Shown here piece by piece: positions 1 through 7,860 of a DNA stretch of 64,000 nt. Each line of letters starts with the position of its first letter. The first letter of the stretch is position 1. This DNA is from Polaribacter tangerinus (GTDB taxonomy: Bacteria > Bacteroidota > Bacteroidia > Flavobacteriales > Flavobacteriaceae): contig NZ_CP150668.1 of NCBI RefSeq assembly GCF_038024095.1, positions 186,001 through 250,000 on the forward strand, given 5' to 3'. The translations under genes were made by a program, and so were the position numbers. The notes beneath the pieces were generated by a model. It made no database searches. It saw nothing but the letters and a program-made list of their open reading frames with translations, and had not been told where the DNA came from.

Positions 1-316
1 TGAGCATTTCTAAAGAATGCACCAAGTCGGGTTTTATTTCTTTTATTAATTTTTCTAACCTTTCAGATGCTGTAACTTTTAAAAACGGAGAAATAAACTC
101 ATATATTCTTGGTAATTTCTTCGCTATAAAATGTTCCCCTTTTATATAAGGTATCTTTCTTTTTTGCCAGTCTGTTGTAAAGTTTGTCCAAAGTAAATAT
201 TTATGAATAGGATTGTCTAAACAATCGAAAACATAAATTTGATGTTCAGTATCTTTTAGCTGATGAATCCATCGTGCTGAATGAATGTATTGTTGACAAA
301 CAAAAAGGATTTTCAT
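1..316 (-). CDS. Glycosyltransferase, N-terminal part (cut by window edge)
   Basis: This minus-strand gene starts with ATG at 316 and runs off the left edge, leaving about 105 codons. The visible N-terminus reads MKILFVCQQYIHSARWI and later has KPDLVHSLEM. An opening beta strand and an xPDLVHxL segment are usual in the GT-B fold of family 4 glycosyltransferases, which add sugars to cell-surface glycans in the cytoplasm. It follows the methyltransferase gene by 45 bases in the same direction and continues the polysaccharide cluster. The catalytic C-terminal domain is outside the window, so the donor sugar cannot be judged. The family call rests on the N-terminal pattern and context. Confidence 0.6.
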   Translation of the reverse strand, partial: MKILFVCQQYIHSARWIHQLKDTEHQIYVFDCLDNPIHKYLLWTNFTTDWQKRKIPYIKGEHFIAKKLPRIYEFISPFLKVTASERLEKLIKEIKPDLVHSLEML

Positions 317-361
317 GATTTAGACTTACTGGTTAGTTCAGTGAAAGTTTGATGAATATTC

Positions 362-1111
362 TTATTTTTTCTTTGCAATTATTCCCATAAATGGCGAATA
401 GTGTTTGTTACTCGTATTCAATACTTTTTTTAAGTGAATATCAAGTTTTTTTAGCACCTTTAGTAATCCTTTTTGCAATATATTTCTTTTTTGGTCTTCT
501 ACCCAAAATTCGTATCCTCCTAAATAAGAACTATCTACTATTTCATAGCCTAAATCTAAAAGTAATTTTTCCCATTCTACTAGATTCATAGACGGAACAT
601 AATGCCTTTTCAAATTTTTCTTATCCAATAAAGTTCTTAAGAAATACTGAATAAATCCTTTAAAATTGGGAGTTTCTAAAACAATATATCCTCCTTTTTT
701 TACTAAATTAGATTGAAGCTTGATAACACTTTTGTAATCTTTAAAATGTTCTATAAAACCAAAAGATGCCACTACATCATACTGCTTAGTGTGCTGCCAT
801 TTAAATATATCTTTTTTATAAAAATCACCTACCAAAAAATTTTCACTTTTTAACCATTCTGGCAAATGTGTTGTTACTAAATCTACCTGATCTACACCAT
901 TTAATCTATATCCTAAGTACCCAAAAGTAGATAAATAAGTTCCTGGAAAAACGCCTAATTCAAAACAATCTTTAATATCACCTTCTGGCAATTTAGTAAA
1001 AAATTGATGCACCCATTTATGGATAGTATTCGATGTTGGTAAAAGTTTGAATTTATATCCTTTATAAATTGTTTCCCAATATGTTTTTTCTGCAAAATTT
1101 TTATTCATCAT
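362..1111 (-). CDS. Class I SAM-dependent methyltransferase in polysaccharide cluster
   Basis: The protein has 249 residues. The SAM-binding motif I appears as CFELGVFPGTYLS around residues 49-61. An acidic residue follows at the end of the next strand (NGVDQVD, near 71-77). The post-I region YDVVASFGFIEHF (111-123) and the KKGGYIVLETPN segment complete a Rossmann methyltransferase core. It starts just after the stop codon of the Wzt-like ATPase gene, so the two are probably co-translated. In ABC-dependent O-antigen systems a methyl or similar cap can mark the finished chain for the Wzt C-terminal domain. That role is plausible here but inferred only from gene order. The acceptor is unknown. 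Confidence 0.75.
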   Translation of the reverse strand: MMNKNFAEKTYWETIYKGYKFKLLPTSNTIHKWVHQFFTKLPEGDIKDCFELGVFPGTYLSTFGYLGYRLNGVDQVDLVTTHLPEWLKSENFLVGDFYKKDIFKWQHTKQYDVVASFGFIEHFKDYKSVIKLQSNLVKKGGYIVLETPNFKGFIQYFLRTLLDKKNLKRHYVPSMNLVEWEKLLLDLGYEIVDSSYLGGYEFWVEDQKRNILQKGLLKVLKKLDIHLKKVLNTSNKHYSPFMGIIAKKK

Positions 1112-1113
1112 AT

Positions 1114-2304
1114 TTAGGTTATTTTTACCTTTGGTAACAATATATTATTTTTCGATTCAATATATCTATCAAAGAGATTTACCGAATTTAACACAAAACA
1201 ATTTGTTAAAAGGATTGTGTAAGGCTCGTTACTACTCTTTCTAATTCCTATATCTATCCTAAAATCTCGGTTTTCGAATCCAGGATTTTGAATGTCTATT
1301 TTTACTTTTTCTTTTAATTTCTTTCCTTTACTTTCAACTCCAAATAGTCTAATACCTTCTGTAGTATAAAAGCCTATTTCTACCTCCCAATCTGTAAATT
1401 CTTTTGCTCTACTCCAATAAACTTCAAAAGAAAAAAAATCGTTAACTCTCCAATTTTTTACATCCGAAATAAAGTTGATATCTACCTCTTTATGAGGCTT
1501 TGTTACATTTTGAGAAAAATATGCTTGAACAACATCAATAGTTGGTCCAATCATAGAAATAGTACCATTATTTAATAATATTGTTTTTTTACACAATTCT
1601 TTTATAGAACCCATATCATGACTAACAAATAAAACAGTTCGTCCGTCTGTTGTAGAAATATCTTGCATTTTACCAATGGCCTTTTTCTGAAACTCTGCAT
1701 CACCCACTGCTAAAACTTCGTCTACTACTAAAATATCTGGTTCTAAATGTGCTGCTACTGCAAAGGCTAATCTAACTTTCATTCCGCTAGAATATCTTTT
1801 TACTGGCGTATCGATATACCTTTCACAACCAGAAAAAGAAACAATTTCATCTAACTTTGTGGTAATTTCTTTTTTTGTCATTCCTAAAATTGCTCCATTT
1901 AAAAAAATGTTTTCTTTCCCGGTCATTTCAGGATGAAATCCTGTACCAACTTCTAATAATGAAGCAATTCTTCCTTTCGATTTTATAGTTCCTGTTGTTG
2001 GTCCTGTTACTTTAGATAGTATTTTTAGTAGAGTAGATTTTCCAGAACCATTTTTACCAATAATTCCTAATACTTCTCCTCTTCTTACATCAAAATTTAT
2101 GTCTTTTAAAGCCCAAACATAAGCTGAATTCCCTTGTGACGATTTATCGTTGGCTTCACCAATTTTTAAATATGGATCTTCTTTTCCTCTAATTTTTGCA
2201 AAAAAGCGATTTAAATCATGGCTTATTGTTCCTGTGCCTATGGTGCCTAAACGATACTGCTTAGAAACGTTTTCTATTTTTAATATTACCTCTTCCTGCA
2301 TCAT
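1114..2304 (-). CDS. Polysaccharide ABC exporter, ATP-binding subunit (Wzt-like)
   Basis: This is a 396-residue ATPase of the polysaccharide/teichoic acid export family. It has a Walker A motif (GIIGKNGSGKST, about 80-91), an ABC signature (YSSGM, 171-175), a Walker B (ILVVDEV, 191-197) and a switch histidine (SHD, 228-230). After about residue 260 there is an extra domain of roughly 130 residues, as in Wzt proteins whose C-terminus binds the end of the glycan chain. The start overlaps the stop codon of the permease gene by one base (TAATG), which suggests translational coupling. With that permease it should form an inner-membrane exporter of lipid-linked polysaccharide. The exact glycan is unknown. 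Confidence 0.9.
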   Translation of the reverse strand: MMQEEVILKIENVSKQYRLGTIGTGTISHDLNRFFAKIRGKEDPYLKIGEANDKSSQGNSAYVWALKDINFDVRRGEVLGIIGKNGSGKSTLLKILSKVTGPTTGTIKSKGRIASLLEVGTGFHPEMTGKENIFLNGAILGMTKKEITTKLDEIVSFSGCERYIDTPVKRYSSGMKVRLAFAVAAHLEPDILVVDEVLAVGDAEFQKKAIGKMQDISTTDGRTVLFVSHDMGSIKELCKKTILLNNGTISMIGPTIDVVQAYFSQNVTKPHKEVDINFISDVKNWRVNDFFSFEVYWSRAKEFTDWEVEIGFYTTEGIRLFGVESKGKKLKEKVKIDIQNPGFENRDFRIDIGIRKSSNEPYTILLTNCFVLNSVNLFDRYIESKNNILLPKVKIT

Positions 2305-3161
2305 TATATAGTATCTATAAAGCTTTTTTCTGTTTTATTAAAAATAATTAACCCGACAATAAAAAAGAGAAATGCCATAGAAATCATATACAAAATATCT
2401 TGTAAAAGAATGGTATTTGTTCCAAAGACAATATTTCTAAAGTTTTCGATTACTGTTGTCATCGGATTAAATTCTATAAAAGTAACCGCATATGAAGGAA
2501 CTTTTCCTTTAATTACATCTAACGGATATACGACTGCAGACAAATACATAAGCAGTTGAACACCAAATGCTACTAAAAAAGTTAAATCTCTATATTTTGT
2601 AACTAAAGAAGAAATTATCATACCTAATCCCAACCCCAATAACCCCATAGAAATAATTAATATTGGTAATAATAAAAGCGTAATCGAAAGTTGAAAACTC
2701 ATTCCGTTTGCCACAAAATAAAAGTAAAAAGCGATTAAAATAAGAAGCTGAATACCAAACTTTATTAAGTTAGAAACAATTATAGACATTGGCATTATCA
2801 CCCTTGGAAAATATACTTTTCCGAAGATAGCCTCATTTTTTTTAAAAGTATCTGAAGTTTGGGTTAAACAGTCTTTAAAATAATTCCAAGCGGTAATGCC
2901 CGCCAAGTTAAATAAAAAAGGATTGATGGTTCCGGTTGAAATACCTGCAATATCATTAAAAATTAAAGTAAATATTACAGAAGTAAGCAATGGTTGAATA
3001 ATGTACCAAAGAGGTCCTAAAATTGTTTGCTTATATAAAGTTACCACATCTCTTTTTACAAATAAAAATAGTAAATCTCTATAGTGCCAAACTTCTTTAA
3101 AATTGAGTTTAAATAAATTGTTATTTGGTGAAATTTCAAAAAGCCATTTCTCTTTTTGCAT
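2304..3161 (-). CDS. Polysaccharide ABC exporter, permease subunit (Wzm-like)
   Basis: This is an ABC-2 type permease of 285 residues with about six hydrophobic segments. The cytoplasmic N-terminus contains the family-typical LFVKRDVVTLYKQTILGPLWYIIQP stretch, here as its RDV and KQTILGPLWY parts. An in-frame ATG 66 bases upstream (3227) would add a run unlike the family, so the start at 3161, MQKEKWLFE, is preferred. It is the first gene of the export operon with the Wzt-like ATPase, and the pair would flip undecaprenyl-linked glycan across the inner membrane. The 228 bases between this start and the divergent acetyltransferase must hold both promoters. Confidence 0.88.
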   Translation of the reverse strand: MQKEKWLFEISPNNNLFKLNFKEVWHYRDLLFLFVKRDVVTLYKQTILGPLWYIIQPLLTSVIFTLIFNDIAGISTGTINPFLFNLAGITAWNYFKDCLTQTSDTFKKNEAIFGKVYFPRVIMPMSIIVSNLIKFGIQLLILIAFYFYFVANGMSFQLSITLLLLPILIISMGLLGLGLGMIISSLVTKYRDLTFLVAFGVQLLMYLSAVVYPLDVIKGKVPSYAVTFIEFNPMTTVIENFRNIVFGTNTILLQDILYMISMAFLFFIVGLIIFNKTEKSFIDTI

Positions 3162-3389
3162 AAATATATCAATAGGGTTTGTACAAATATAAATTATTTT
3201 AACAGAAATGAATCTATGATTCGACAAAACGATTTTTTAATCAGTCAAGCAAACACATCTACTCTTTTTTTCACCTTTACAAAAAAGTGAATAAGCAATA
3301 TTTATATTAAAAATATCTAATTTTAAATTATATAAAACTTTGTTTTCAGTAATTTTACAATCCTAAATTTTTAATGTAATTACCATATT

Positions 3390-3869
3390 TTGAACACATC
3401 AGCAATAGAAATTATTCCTTTTGAATCGAAGCACAAACAAGCATTTTATAACTTAAATGCCGAATGGCTCGATACTCATTTTTATATAGAAACCTACGAC
3501 GAAATGGTTTTGAGAAATCCCGAGACTTATATTATAGATAAAGGTGGTTTTATTTTTTTTGTTAAAAAAGAAAATGAAATAATTGGAACAGCTGCTTTTA
3601 TAAATCAGAACTCATACTATGAACTGAGTAAAATGGCAATATCGCCAAAATATAGAGGTTTTAAAATTGGTGAAAAACTGATAACTTATTGTATTGATTT
3701 TGCAAAAAAGCAGCACTGGAAATCAATAACATTATACAGTAATAGAAAATTAATTGCCGCTATAAAATTATATCAAAAAATGGGGTTTACAGAACTTCCA
3801 CTAGAAAAAGATGTACATTATGAAAGAGCAGATATAAAAATGATGTTAGAGTTACAAGCTTCAGTTTAA
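3390..3869 (+). CDS. GNAT family N-acetyltransferase
   Basis: This is a 159-residue single-domain GNAT protein. The acetyl-CoA binding region is visible as MAISPKYRGFKIGEKLI, a variant of the Q/RxxGxG/A loop. It is followed by the C-terminal ALKLYQKMGF-type motif, here AIKLYQKMGFTEL. Such enzymes transfer an acetyl group to an amine, but the substrate cannot be read from sequence. The start is a TTG codon (TTGAACACA), because the nearest upstream ATG is followed at once by a stop. The stop codon overlaps that of the converging aroQ gene in a shared TTAA. Confidence 0.85.
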   Translation: MNTSAIEIIPFESKHKQAFYNLNAEWLDTHFYIETYDEMVLRNPETYIIDKGGFIFFVKKENEIIGTAAFINQNSYYELSKMAISPKYRGFKIGEKLITYCIDFAKKQHWKSITLYSNRKLIAAIKLYQKMGFTELPLEKDVHYERADIKMMLELQASV

Positions 3870-4279
3870 AGAAAACTTTGTATGGCTAAATCGTATCCTT
3901 TTAAACCAAAACCAAATAAAACTCCTTCTGCATTAGAAGAAATAAAACTTTGGTGTCTAAAATTTTCTCTTGTATGAATATTAGAAATGTGCACCTCTAC
4001 CACAGGTGTTTCTATAGCTTTTACGGCATCTCCAATACCTACGGAAGTGTGCGTGTATGCTGCTGCATTTAAAATAACACCATCATAACTAAAACCTACT
4101 TCATGTAGCTTGTCTATAATTTCACCCTCTATATTAGACTGGTAATAGGACAATGAAACGCCTTTAAATTTTTCTTGTAATTGAATAAAATAGTCTTCAA
4201 AATTTTGAGATCCATAAATAGAAGGCTCTCTTTTACCTAAAAGGTTTAAATTAGGACCGTTTATGATGATTAGTTTCAT
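3866..4279 (-). CDS. aroQ: 3-dehydroquinate dehydratase, type II
   Basis: AroQ removes water from 3-dehydroquinate to give 3-dehydroshikimate in the cytoplasmic shikimate pathway. The 137-residue length fits the type II family. Key signatures are the N-terminal IINGPNLNLLGKREP, the YQSNIEGEIID segment, the NAAAYTHTS motif with its substrate-binding Asn and the EVHISNIHTRE motif with the active-site His. An upstream in-frame ATG at 4339 would add 20 residues not typical of the family, so MKLIIINGPN at 4279 is taken as the start. It is divergent from xerD with only 41 bases between start codons, so the two promoters must overlap. Confidence 0.95.
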   Translation of the reverse strand: MKLIIINGPNLNLLGKREPSIYGSQNFEDYFIQLQEKFKGVSLSYYQSNIEGEIIDKLHEVGFSYDGVILNAAAYTHTSVGIGDAVKAIETPVVEVHISNIHTRENFRHQSFISSNAEGVLFGFGLKGYDLAIQSFL

Positions 4280-4320
4280 AAAAATTATTAAAGTGTAAAT
4301 ATATACATTATTTTTAGCAA

Positions 4321-5223
4321 ATGAAATGGCAGCATGCAATTAAAGATTTTCAGTTATACTTAAAAATAGAAAGAGGGCTTTCTAAAAACACTATTGACGG
4401 ATACTCTAGAGACTTACAAAAACTAACCAACTATCTAGAACATCATCAAATGTCGATTTCTCCACTAGATATAACTGCTAACGAAATAAAAGAATTTAGT
4501 TATGATAATGCAAAAAAAGTAAGTACAAAAAGTCAGGCAAGAATTATCTCTGGTTTGCGTAGTTTTTTTGATTATTTAGTGTTTGAAGATTATAGAAAAG
4601 ACAATCCTACAGATTTATTAGAAATTCCTAAAATAGGTAGAAAACTTCCTGACACCTTAACTCAACACGAAATTGATAATTTAATTTCAGCCATCGATTT
4701 GTCACATCCGCAAGGAGAAAGAAACAGAACAATTATTGAAACAATTTACAGTTGCGGATTGCGAGTTAGCGAGGCAATTTCTCTAAAAATATCTGATTTG
4801 TTTTTTGAAGAAGGTTTTATTCGTGTACTCGGTAAAGGAGATAAAGAAAGATACATACCAATACATAAAAACGCCCAAAAGTATATTTTAAATTATATAC
4901 AACATATTAGAGCGCATATTAAACCTGGTAAAAACTATGAAGATACGCTGTTTCTTAATAGGCGTGGTAATGCACTTACGCGTCAGATGGTCTTTTTGAT
5001 ATTAAAAGAGTTGGCTCTAAAAATAAATTTACATAAAAAAATTAGTCCACATACATTACGTCATTCTTTTGCGACTCATCTTTTAGAAAACGGTGCAGAT
5101 TTAAGAGCAATTCAACAGATGCTTGGCCACGAAAGTATTACTACTACAGAAATATATGTTCATGTTAATACTTCTTTTTTAAGAGAAATAGTAGACAACT
5201 ATCATCCCAGAAGAAATAGTTAA
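4321..5223 (+). CDS. xerD: Site-specific tyrosine recombinase XerC/XerD
   Basis: This 300-residue recombinase has the SAM-like core-binding domain (about 1-85) and the catalytic domain (about 108-300). The full catalytic set is present: R148 (GLRVSEA), K172 (GKGDKER), H244 and R247 (HTLRHSFATH), H270 (LGHESITTT) and nucleophile Y279 (IYVHV). Xer proteins resolve chromosome dimers at dif near the end of replication. Length, context among housekeeping genes and lack of att sites argue against a mobile-element integrase. A TATTTTTA hexamer-like promoter box at 4309-4316 lies only four bases before the ATG, so the transcript may have almost no leader. A bidirectional terminator follows. Confidence 0.92.
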   Translation: MKWQHAIKDFQLYLKIERGLSKNTIDGYSRDLQKLTNYLEHHQMSISPLDITANEIKEFSYDNAKKVSTKSQARIISGLRSFFDYLVFEDYRKDNPTDLLEIPKIGRKLPDTLTQHEIDNLISAIDLSHPQGERNRTIIETIYSCGLRVSEAISLKISDLFFEEGFIRVLGKGDKERYIPIHKNAQKYILNYIQHIRAHIKPGKNYEDTLFLNRRGNALTRQMVFLILKELALKINLHKKISPHTLRHSFATHLLENGADLRAIQQMLGHESITTTEIYVHVNTSFLREIVDNYHPRRNS

Positions 5224-5252
5224 AAGAACGAATTTAAAATTTACAATAAAAA

Positions 5253-5278
5253 AAAATCTCACTATAAAGTGAGATTTT
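5253..5278. terminator. Bidirectional terminator between xerD and rny
   Basis: An 11-bp perfect stem, AAAATCTCACT / AGTGAGATTTT, encloses a 4-base loop. A-runs and T-runs flank both sides, so it can stop transcription from both converging genes, xerD on the plus strand and rny on the minus strand. Confidence 0.85.
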
Positions 5279-5299
5279 AATTCTTATATACTAGTAGTA

Positions 5300-6865
5300 T
5301 TACTTTGCAACATTTACAGCTCTAGTTTCTCTAATAACTGTAACTTTTACTTGACCAGGATACGTCATATCGTTTTGTATTTTTTGAGAAATACTAAAAG
5401 ATAATTCAGAAGCTTTTGTATCGTTAACTTTTGTGCTTTCTACCATTACTCTAAGCTCTCTACCTGCCTGAATAGCATATGCTTTTTGAACTCCGGTAAA
5501 ACCAAACGCGATATCTTCTAGATCTTTTAATCGCTGAATATATGAGTCTAAAACTTGTCTTCTTGCCCCTGGCCTAGCACCTGAAATAGCATCACAAACT
5601 TGCACAATTGGAGAAATTAAACTTTTCATTTCTATTTCATCATGGTGAGCACCAATTGCGTTACAAACATCTGGCTTTTCGCCATATTTCTCTGCCCATT
5701 GCATTCCTAATAAAGCGTGTGGCAACTCGCTTTCTGCATCTGGCACTTTTCCTATATCATGCAATAAACCTGCACGTTTTGCAACTTTAGAGTTCAAGCC
5801 CATTTCTGCAGCCATAATTCCACATAGATTAGCTACTTCTCTAGAGTGTTGTAATAAATTTTGACCATAAGATGAACGATATTTCATTCTTCCTACTGCT
5901 TTAATTAACTCTGGATGTAAACCATGAATACCTAAATCTATTACGGTTCTTTTACCAACTTCTATAATTTCTTGATTGATTTGTTTTTCGGTTTTTCCAA
6001 CTACTTCCTCAATTCTAGCTGGATGAATTCTTCCATCTGTAACTAATTTATGAAGAGATAAGCGAGCAATTTCTCTTCGAATAGGATCGAAGCAAGATAA
6101 AATAATTGCATCTGGCGTATCATCTACAATAATTTCTACACCTGTTGCAGCCTCTATAGCTCTAATATTTCTTCCTTCTCTACCGATAATTCTTCCTTTT
6201 ACATCGTCTGACTCTAAATTGAATACAGATACACAATTTTCTACAGCTTGTTCTACTCCAACTCTTTGTATAGTTCCTAAAACAACTTTTCTAGCTTCTT
6301 GCTCTGCAGTTAATTTAGCTTCTTCTACAGAGGTTTGGATAAAAGCCATAGCTTCGGTTTTCGCCTCATCTTTTAAAGAAGATATCAATTCTTTTTTGGC
6401 TTCATCTGCAGATAATCCAGAAATTTGCTCAAGCATATCTACATGACGTTTGTGCATTTTTTCTAGCTCTTCTTCCTTTTTTTCTAAAAAGTTTAGTTTG
6501 TGGTTAAAATCATCTTCTTTCTGAGCCAGAGCCTTATTTAACTTTTTATTTTTATCGACTTCAGATGCCACTTGAGACTCTCGGTCTCTTATTCTTTTTT
6601 CTACATCAGATATTTTTTTCTCTCTGGAGAGAATTACTTTTTCGTGCTCAGACTTTAGTTCTATAAACTTTTCTTTAGCTTGTAATATCTTTTCCTTTTT
6701 TATTGATTCTGCGTCTAACTTTGCTTCTTTCAAAATAGCAGCAGCCTCTTTTCTCGTAGAGTTTAATAATTTTTTCCCTTTAGATTTCTCTATTGTTTTT
6801 GCAATAAAAAACCCTATTGCAATACCTATGATTCCCACAATAATGGGAAGTAACATTCCTTCCAT
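5300..6865 (-). CDS. rny: Ribonuclease Y
   Basis: RNase Y is a membrane-anchored endoribonuclease that starts mRNA decay. The 521 residues show an N-terminal membrane helix (about 5-22) and a long charged coiled coil (about 30-200). A KH RNA-binding domain follows, with [15 protein letters not shown] at 224-238, and then an HD metal-dependent hydrolase domain. In the HD domain, H340, the HD pair at 369-370 (LLHDIGK) and HH at 407-408 are visible. Length and order match the family. It lies downstream of zapA and the 6S-like RNA on the same strand and shares a terminator with xerD. Confidence 0.96.
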   Translation of the reverse strand: MEGMLLPIIVGIIGIAIGFFIAKTIEKSKGKKLLNSTRKEAAAILKEAKLDAESIKKEKILQAKEKFIELKSEHEKVILSREKKISDVEKRIRDRESQVASEVDKNKKLNKALAQKEDDFNHKLNFLEKKEEELEKMHKRHVDMLEQISGLSADEAKKELISSLKDEAKTEAMAFIQTSVEEAKLTAEQEARKVVLGTIQRVGVEQAVENCVSVFNLESDDVKGRIIGREGRNIRAIEAATGVEIIVDDTPDAIILSCFDPIRREIARLSLHKLVTDGRIHPARIEEVVGKTEKQINQEIIEVGKRTVIDLGIHGLHPELIKAVGRMKYRSSYGQNLLQHSREVANLCGIMAAEMGLNSKVAKRAGLLHDIGKVPDAESELPHALLGMQWAEKYGEKPDVCNAIGAHHDEIEMKSLISPIVQVCDAISGARPGARRQVLDSYIQRLKDLEDIAFGFTGVQKAYAIQAGRELRVMVESTKVNDTKASELSFSISQKIQNDMTYPGQVKVTVIRETRAVNVAK

Positions 6866-6911
6866 AATTTATATTTAAAGATGTAACCTGCTACTTAAAA
6901 TAGCGGGTATA

Positions 6912-7092
6912 AAAAAAGCCTACATTAGTTGGTTTTTATAAACTCCATTATGGTTACTTATAGGACTAACTAGCTGATCAAAAATCCGTTTGACATTATT
7001 TGCATAATGTCTGCGGCATGTTTTAGCAACTAAGACTCATCCTTCATAATAGATTAGTGTTGAGTTTATCAAACAAATTACTAACGTAGGCA
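6912..7092 (-). ncRNA. ssrS: 6S RNA candidate (Flavobacteria type)
   Basis: The 254-base gap between zapA and rny holds a strong structured RNA read on the minus strand. Its ends pair: GCCTACGTTAGT (from 7091) with ACTAATGTAGGC (ending 6919), 12 bp with one G-U. Moving inward, ATAAACTC pairs with GAGTTTAT and TATTATG with CATAATG, giving a long interrupted rod around an open centre. A local hairpin GACATTAT/ATAATGTC lies in the centre. A T-run follows the last stem directly, as in an intrinsic terminator. Rod shape, about 180 nt length and position beside zapA fit 6S RNA, which binds RNA polymerase holoenzyme. A covariance search against the Rfam 6S-Flavo model would decide. Confidence 0.75.
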
Positions 7093-7119
7093 GTGTGTTG
7101 TTAATGTATTTTAAAGAAC

Positions 7120-7413
7120 TTATTTTAAATGAGAATCAACCATATTAGTCAATTCTTTTAATTTATTTATTGTTTCAGTACTATCTGTTTCTTTTTGTAA
7201 TGAGGCTATTTCTAGTTTAGAAGCAAATTGCAATGCACACATGGCTAAAACGTCTTGTTTATCGCTTACTGCATAGTTTTGTTCGTATTTAGATATTAAA
7301 TTATTAATTGCTAATGCTGCTTTTCGCATTCCTTCTTCTTCTTTTGTGTTTCGAACACTTAAAGGATAGTTTCTACCAGCAATAACTATATTAATTTTTA
7401 AATTATCCATCAT
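7120..7413 (-). CDS. zapA: Cell division protein ZapA
   Basis: ZapA binds FtsZ filaments and promotes Z-ring bundling at midcell. The 97-residue protein starts with the family fold KINIVIAGRNYPLSV. It continues with a helix KEEEGMRKAALAINNLISKY, seen here in parts, and ends in a coiled-coil region. Length is normal. The start could be either of two adjacent ATG codons. It follows a small coiled-coil gene by 11 bases in the same direction and precedes the 6S-like RNA, a neighbourhood also seen in other bacteria. Confidence 0.9.
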   Translation of the reverse strand: MMDNLKINIVIAGRNYPLSVRNTKEEEGMRKAALAINNLISKYEQNYAVSDKQDVLAMCALQFASKLEIASLQKETDSTETINKLKELTNMVDSHLK

Positions 7414-7424
7414 TTTAAAGAACT

Positions 7425-7715
7425 TTATTCTTGTAACTGATCAATACATTTATCAATTTCTCTGATTAATGTATTTATTTTGAGTTTTGTATCTCGTTTA
7501 TCTGAATTACTGCCATCTATAGTTTTTGCTACTTTAAGCACATCATAGTTTTTTTTCTGATCAACTAAAATTTGCTGTTGCAACACTATTTTTTTTTGAA
7601 GAACAGTGTTGTTTTGAAGCAAAATTTCATTTTCTTTCTTTAAAAATTCATAGTTAGAAAGTAAGTTTTGAAGCTTATCTTCCAATAAATGAATTACTTC
7701 TAATGCGTTACTCAT
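7425..7715 (-). CDS. Small coiled-coil protein upstream of zapA
   Basis: This 96-residue cytoplasmic protein is nearly all coiled coil. Heptad-like runs of Leu, Ile and Val span residues 5-60 (for example VIHLLEDKLQNLL and NEILLQNNTVLQKK), followed by a polar break (IDGSNSDKRD) and a short C-terminal helix. It is directly upstream of zapA in one operon. Size and composition recall ZapB-like division factors, but no family-specific motif confirms this. A role in division is inferred from context only. Confidence 0.7.
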   Translation of the reverse strand: MSNALEVIHLLEDKLQNLLSNYEFLKKENEILLQNNTVLQKKIVLQQQILVDQKKNYDVLKVAKTIDGSNSDKRDTKLKINTLIREIDKCIDQLQE

Positions 7716-7860
7716 ATAAAAATAGCCTATAAACTATATCTACAAAGTTAACATTCTGTTTCATATATTAAAACATTTTGTTCATTTTTTAATAAGGTTC
7801 TAGAAATAAACGACTTAACAAATAATGCTTTTTTAGTATTTTTACCAAAAAAAATATCTT

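Noticed and set aside
391..591. 66-residue plus-strand ORF inside the methyltransferase gene
   Set aside because: It is antisense to a well-supported enzyme, has no start context or homology that I recognise, and its hydrophobicity comes from the AT-rich reverse frame.
4321..5223. xerD as an integrase of a mobile element
   Set aside because: Length and motifs fit the housekeeping Xer type, neighbours are core genes, and no direct repeats, tRNA target or cargo genes are seen.
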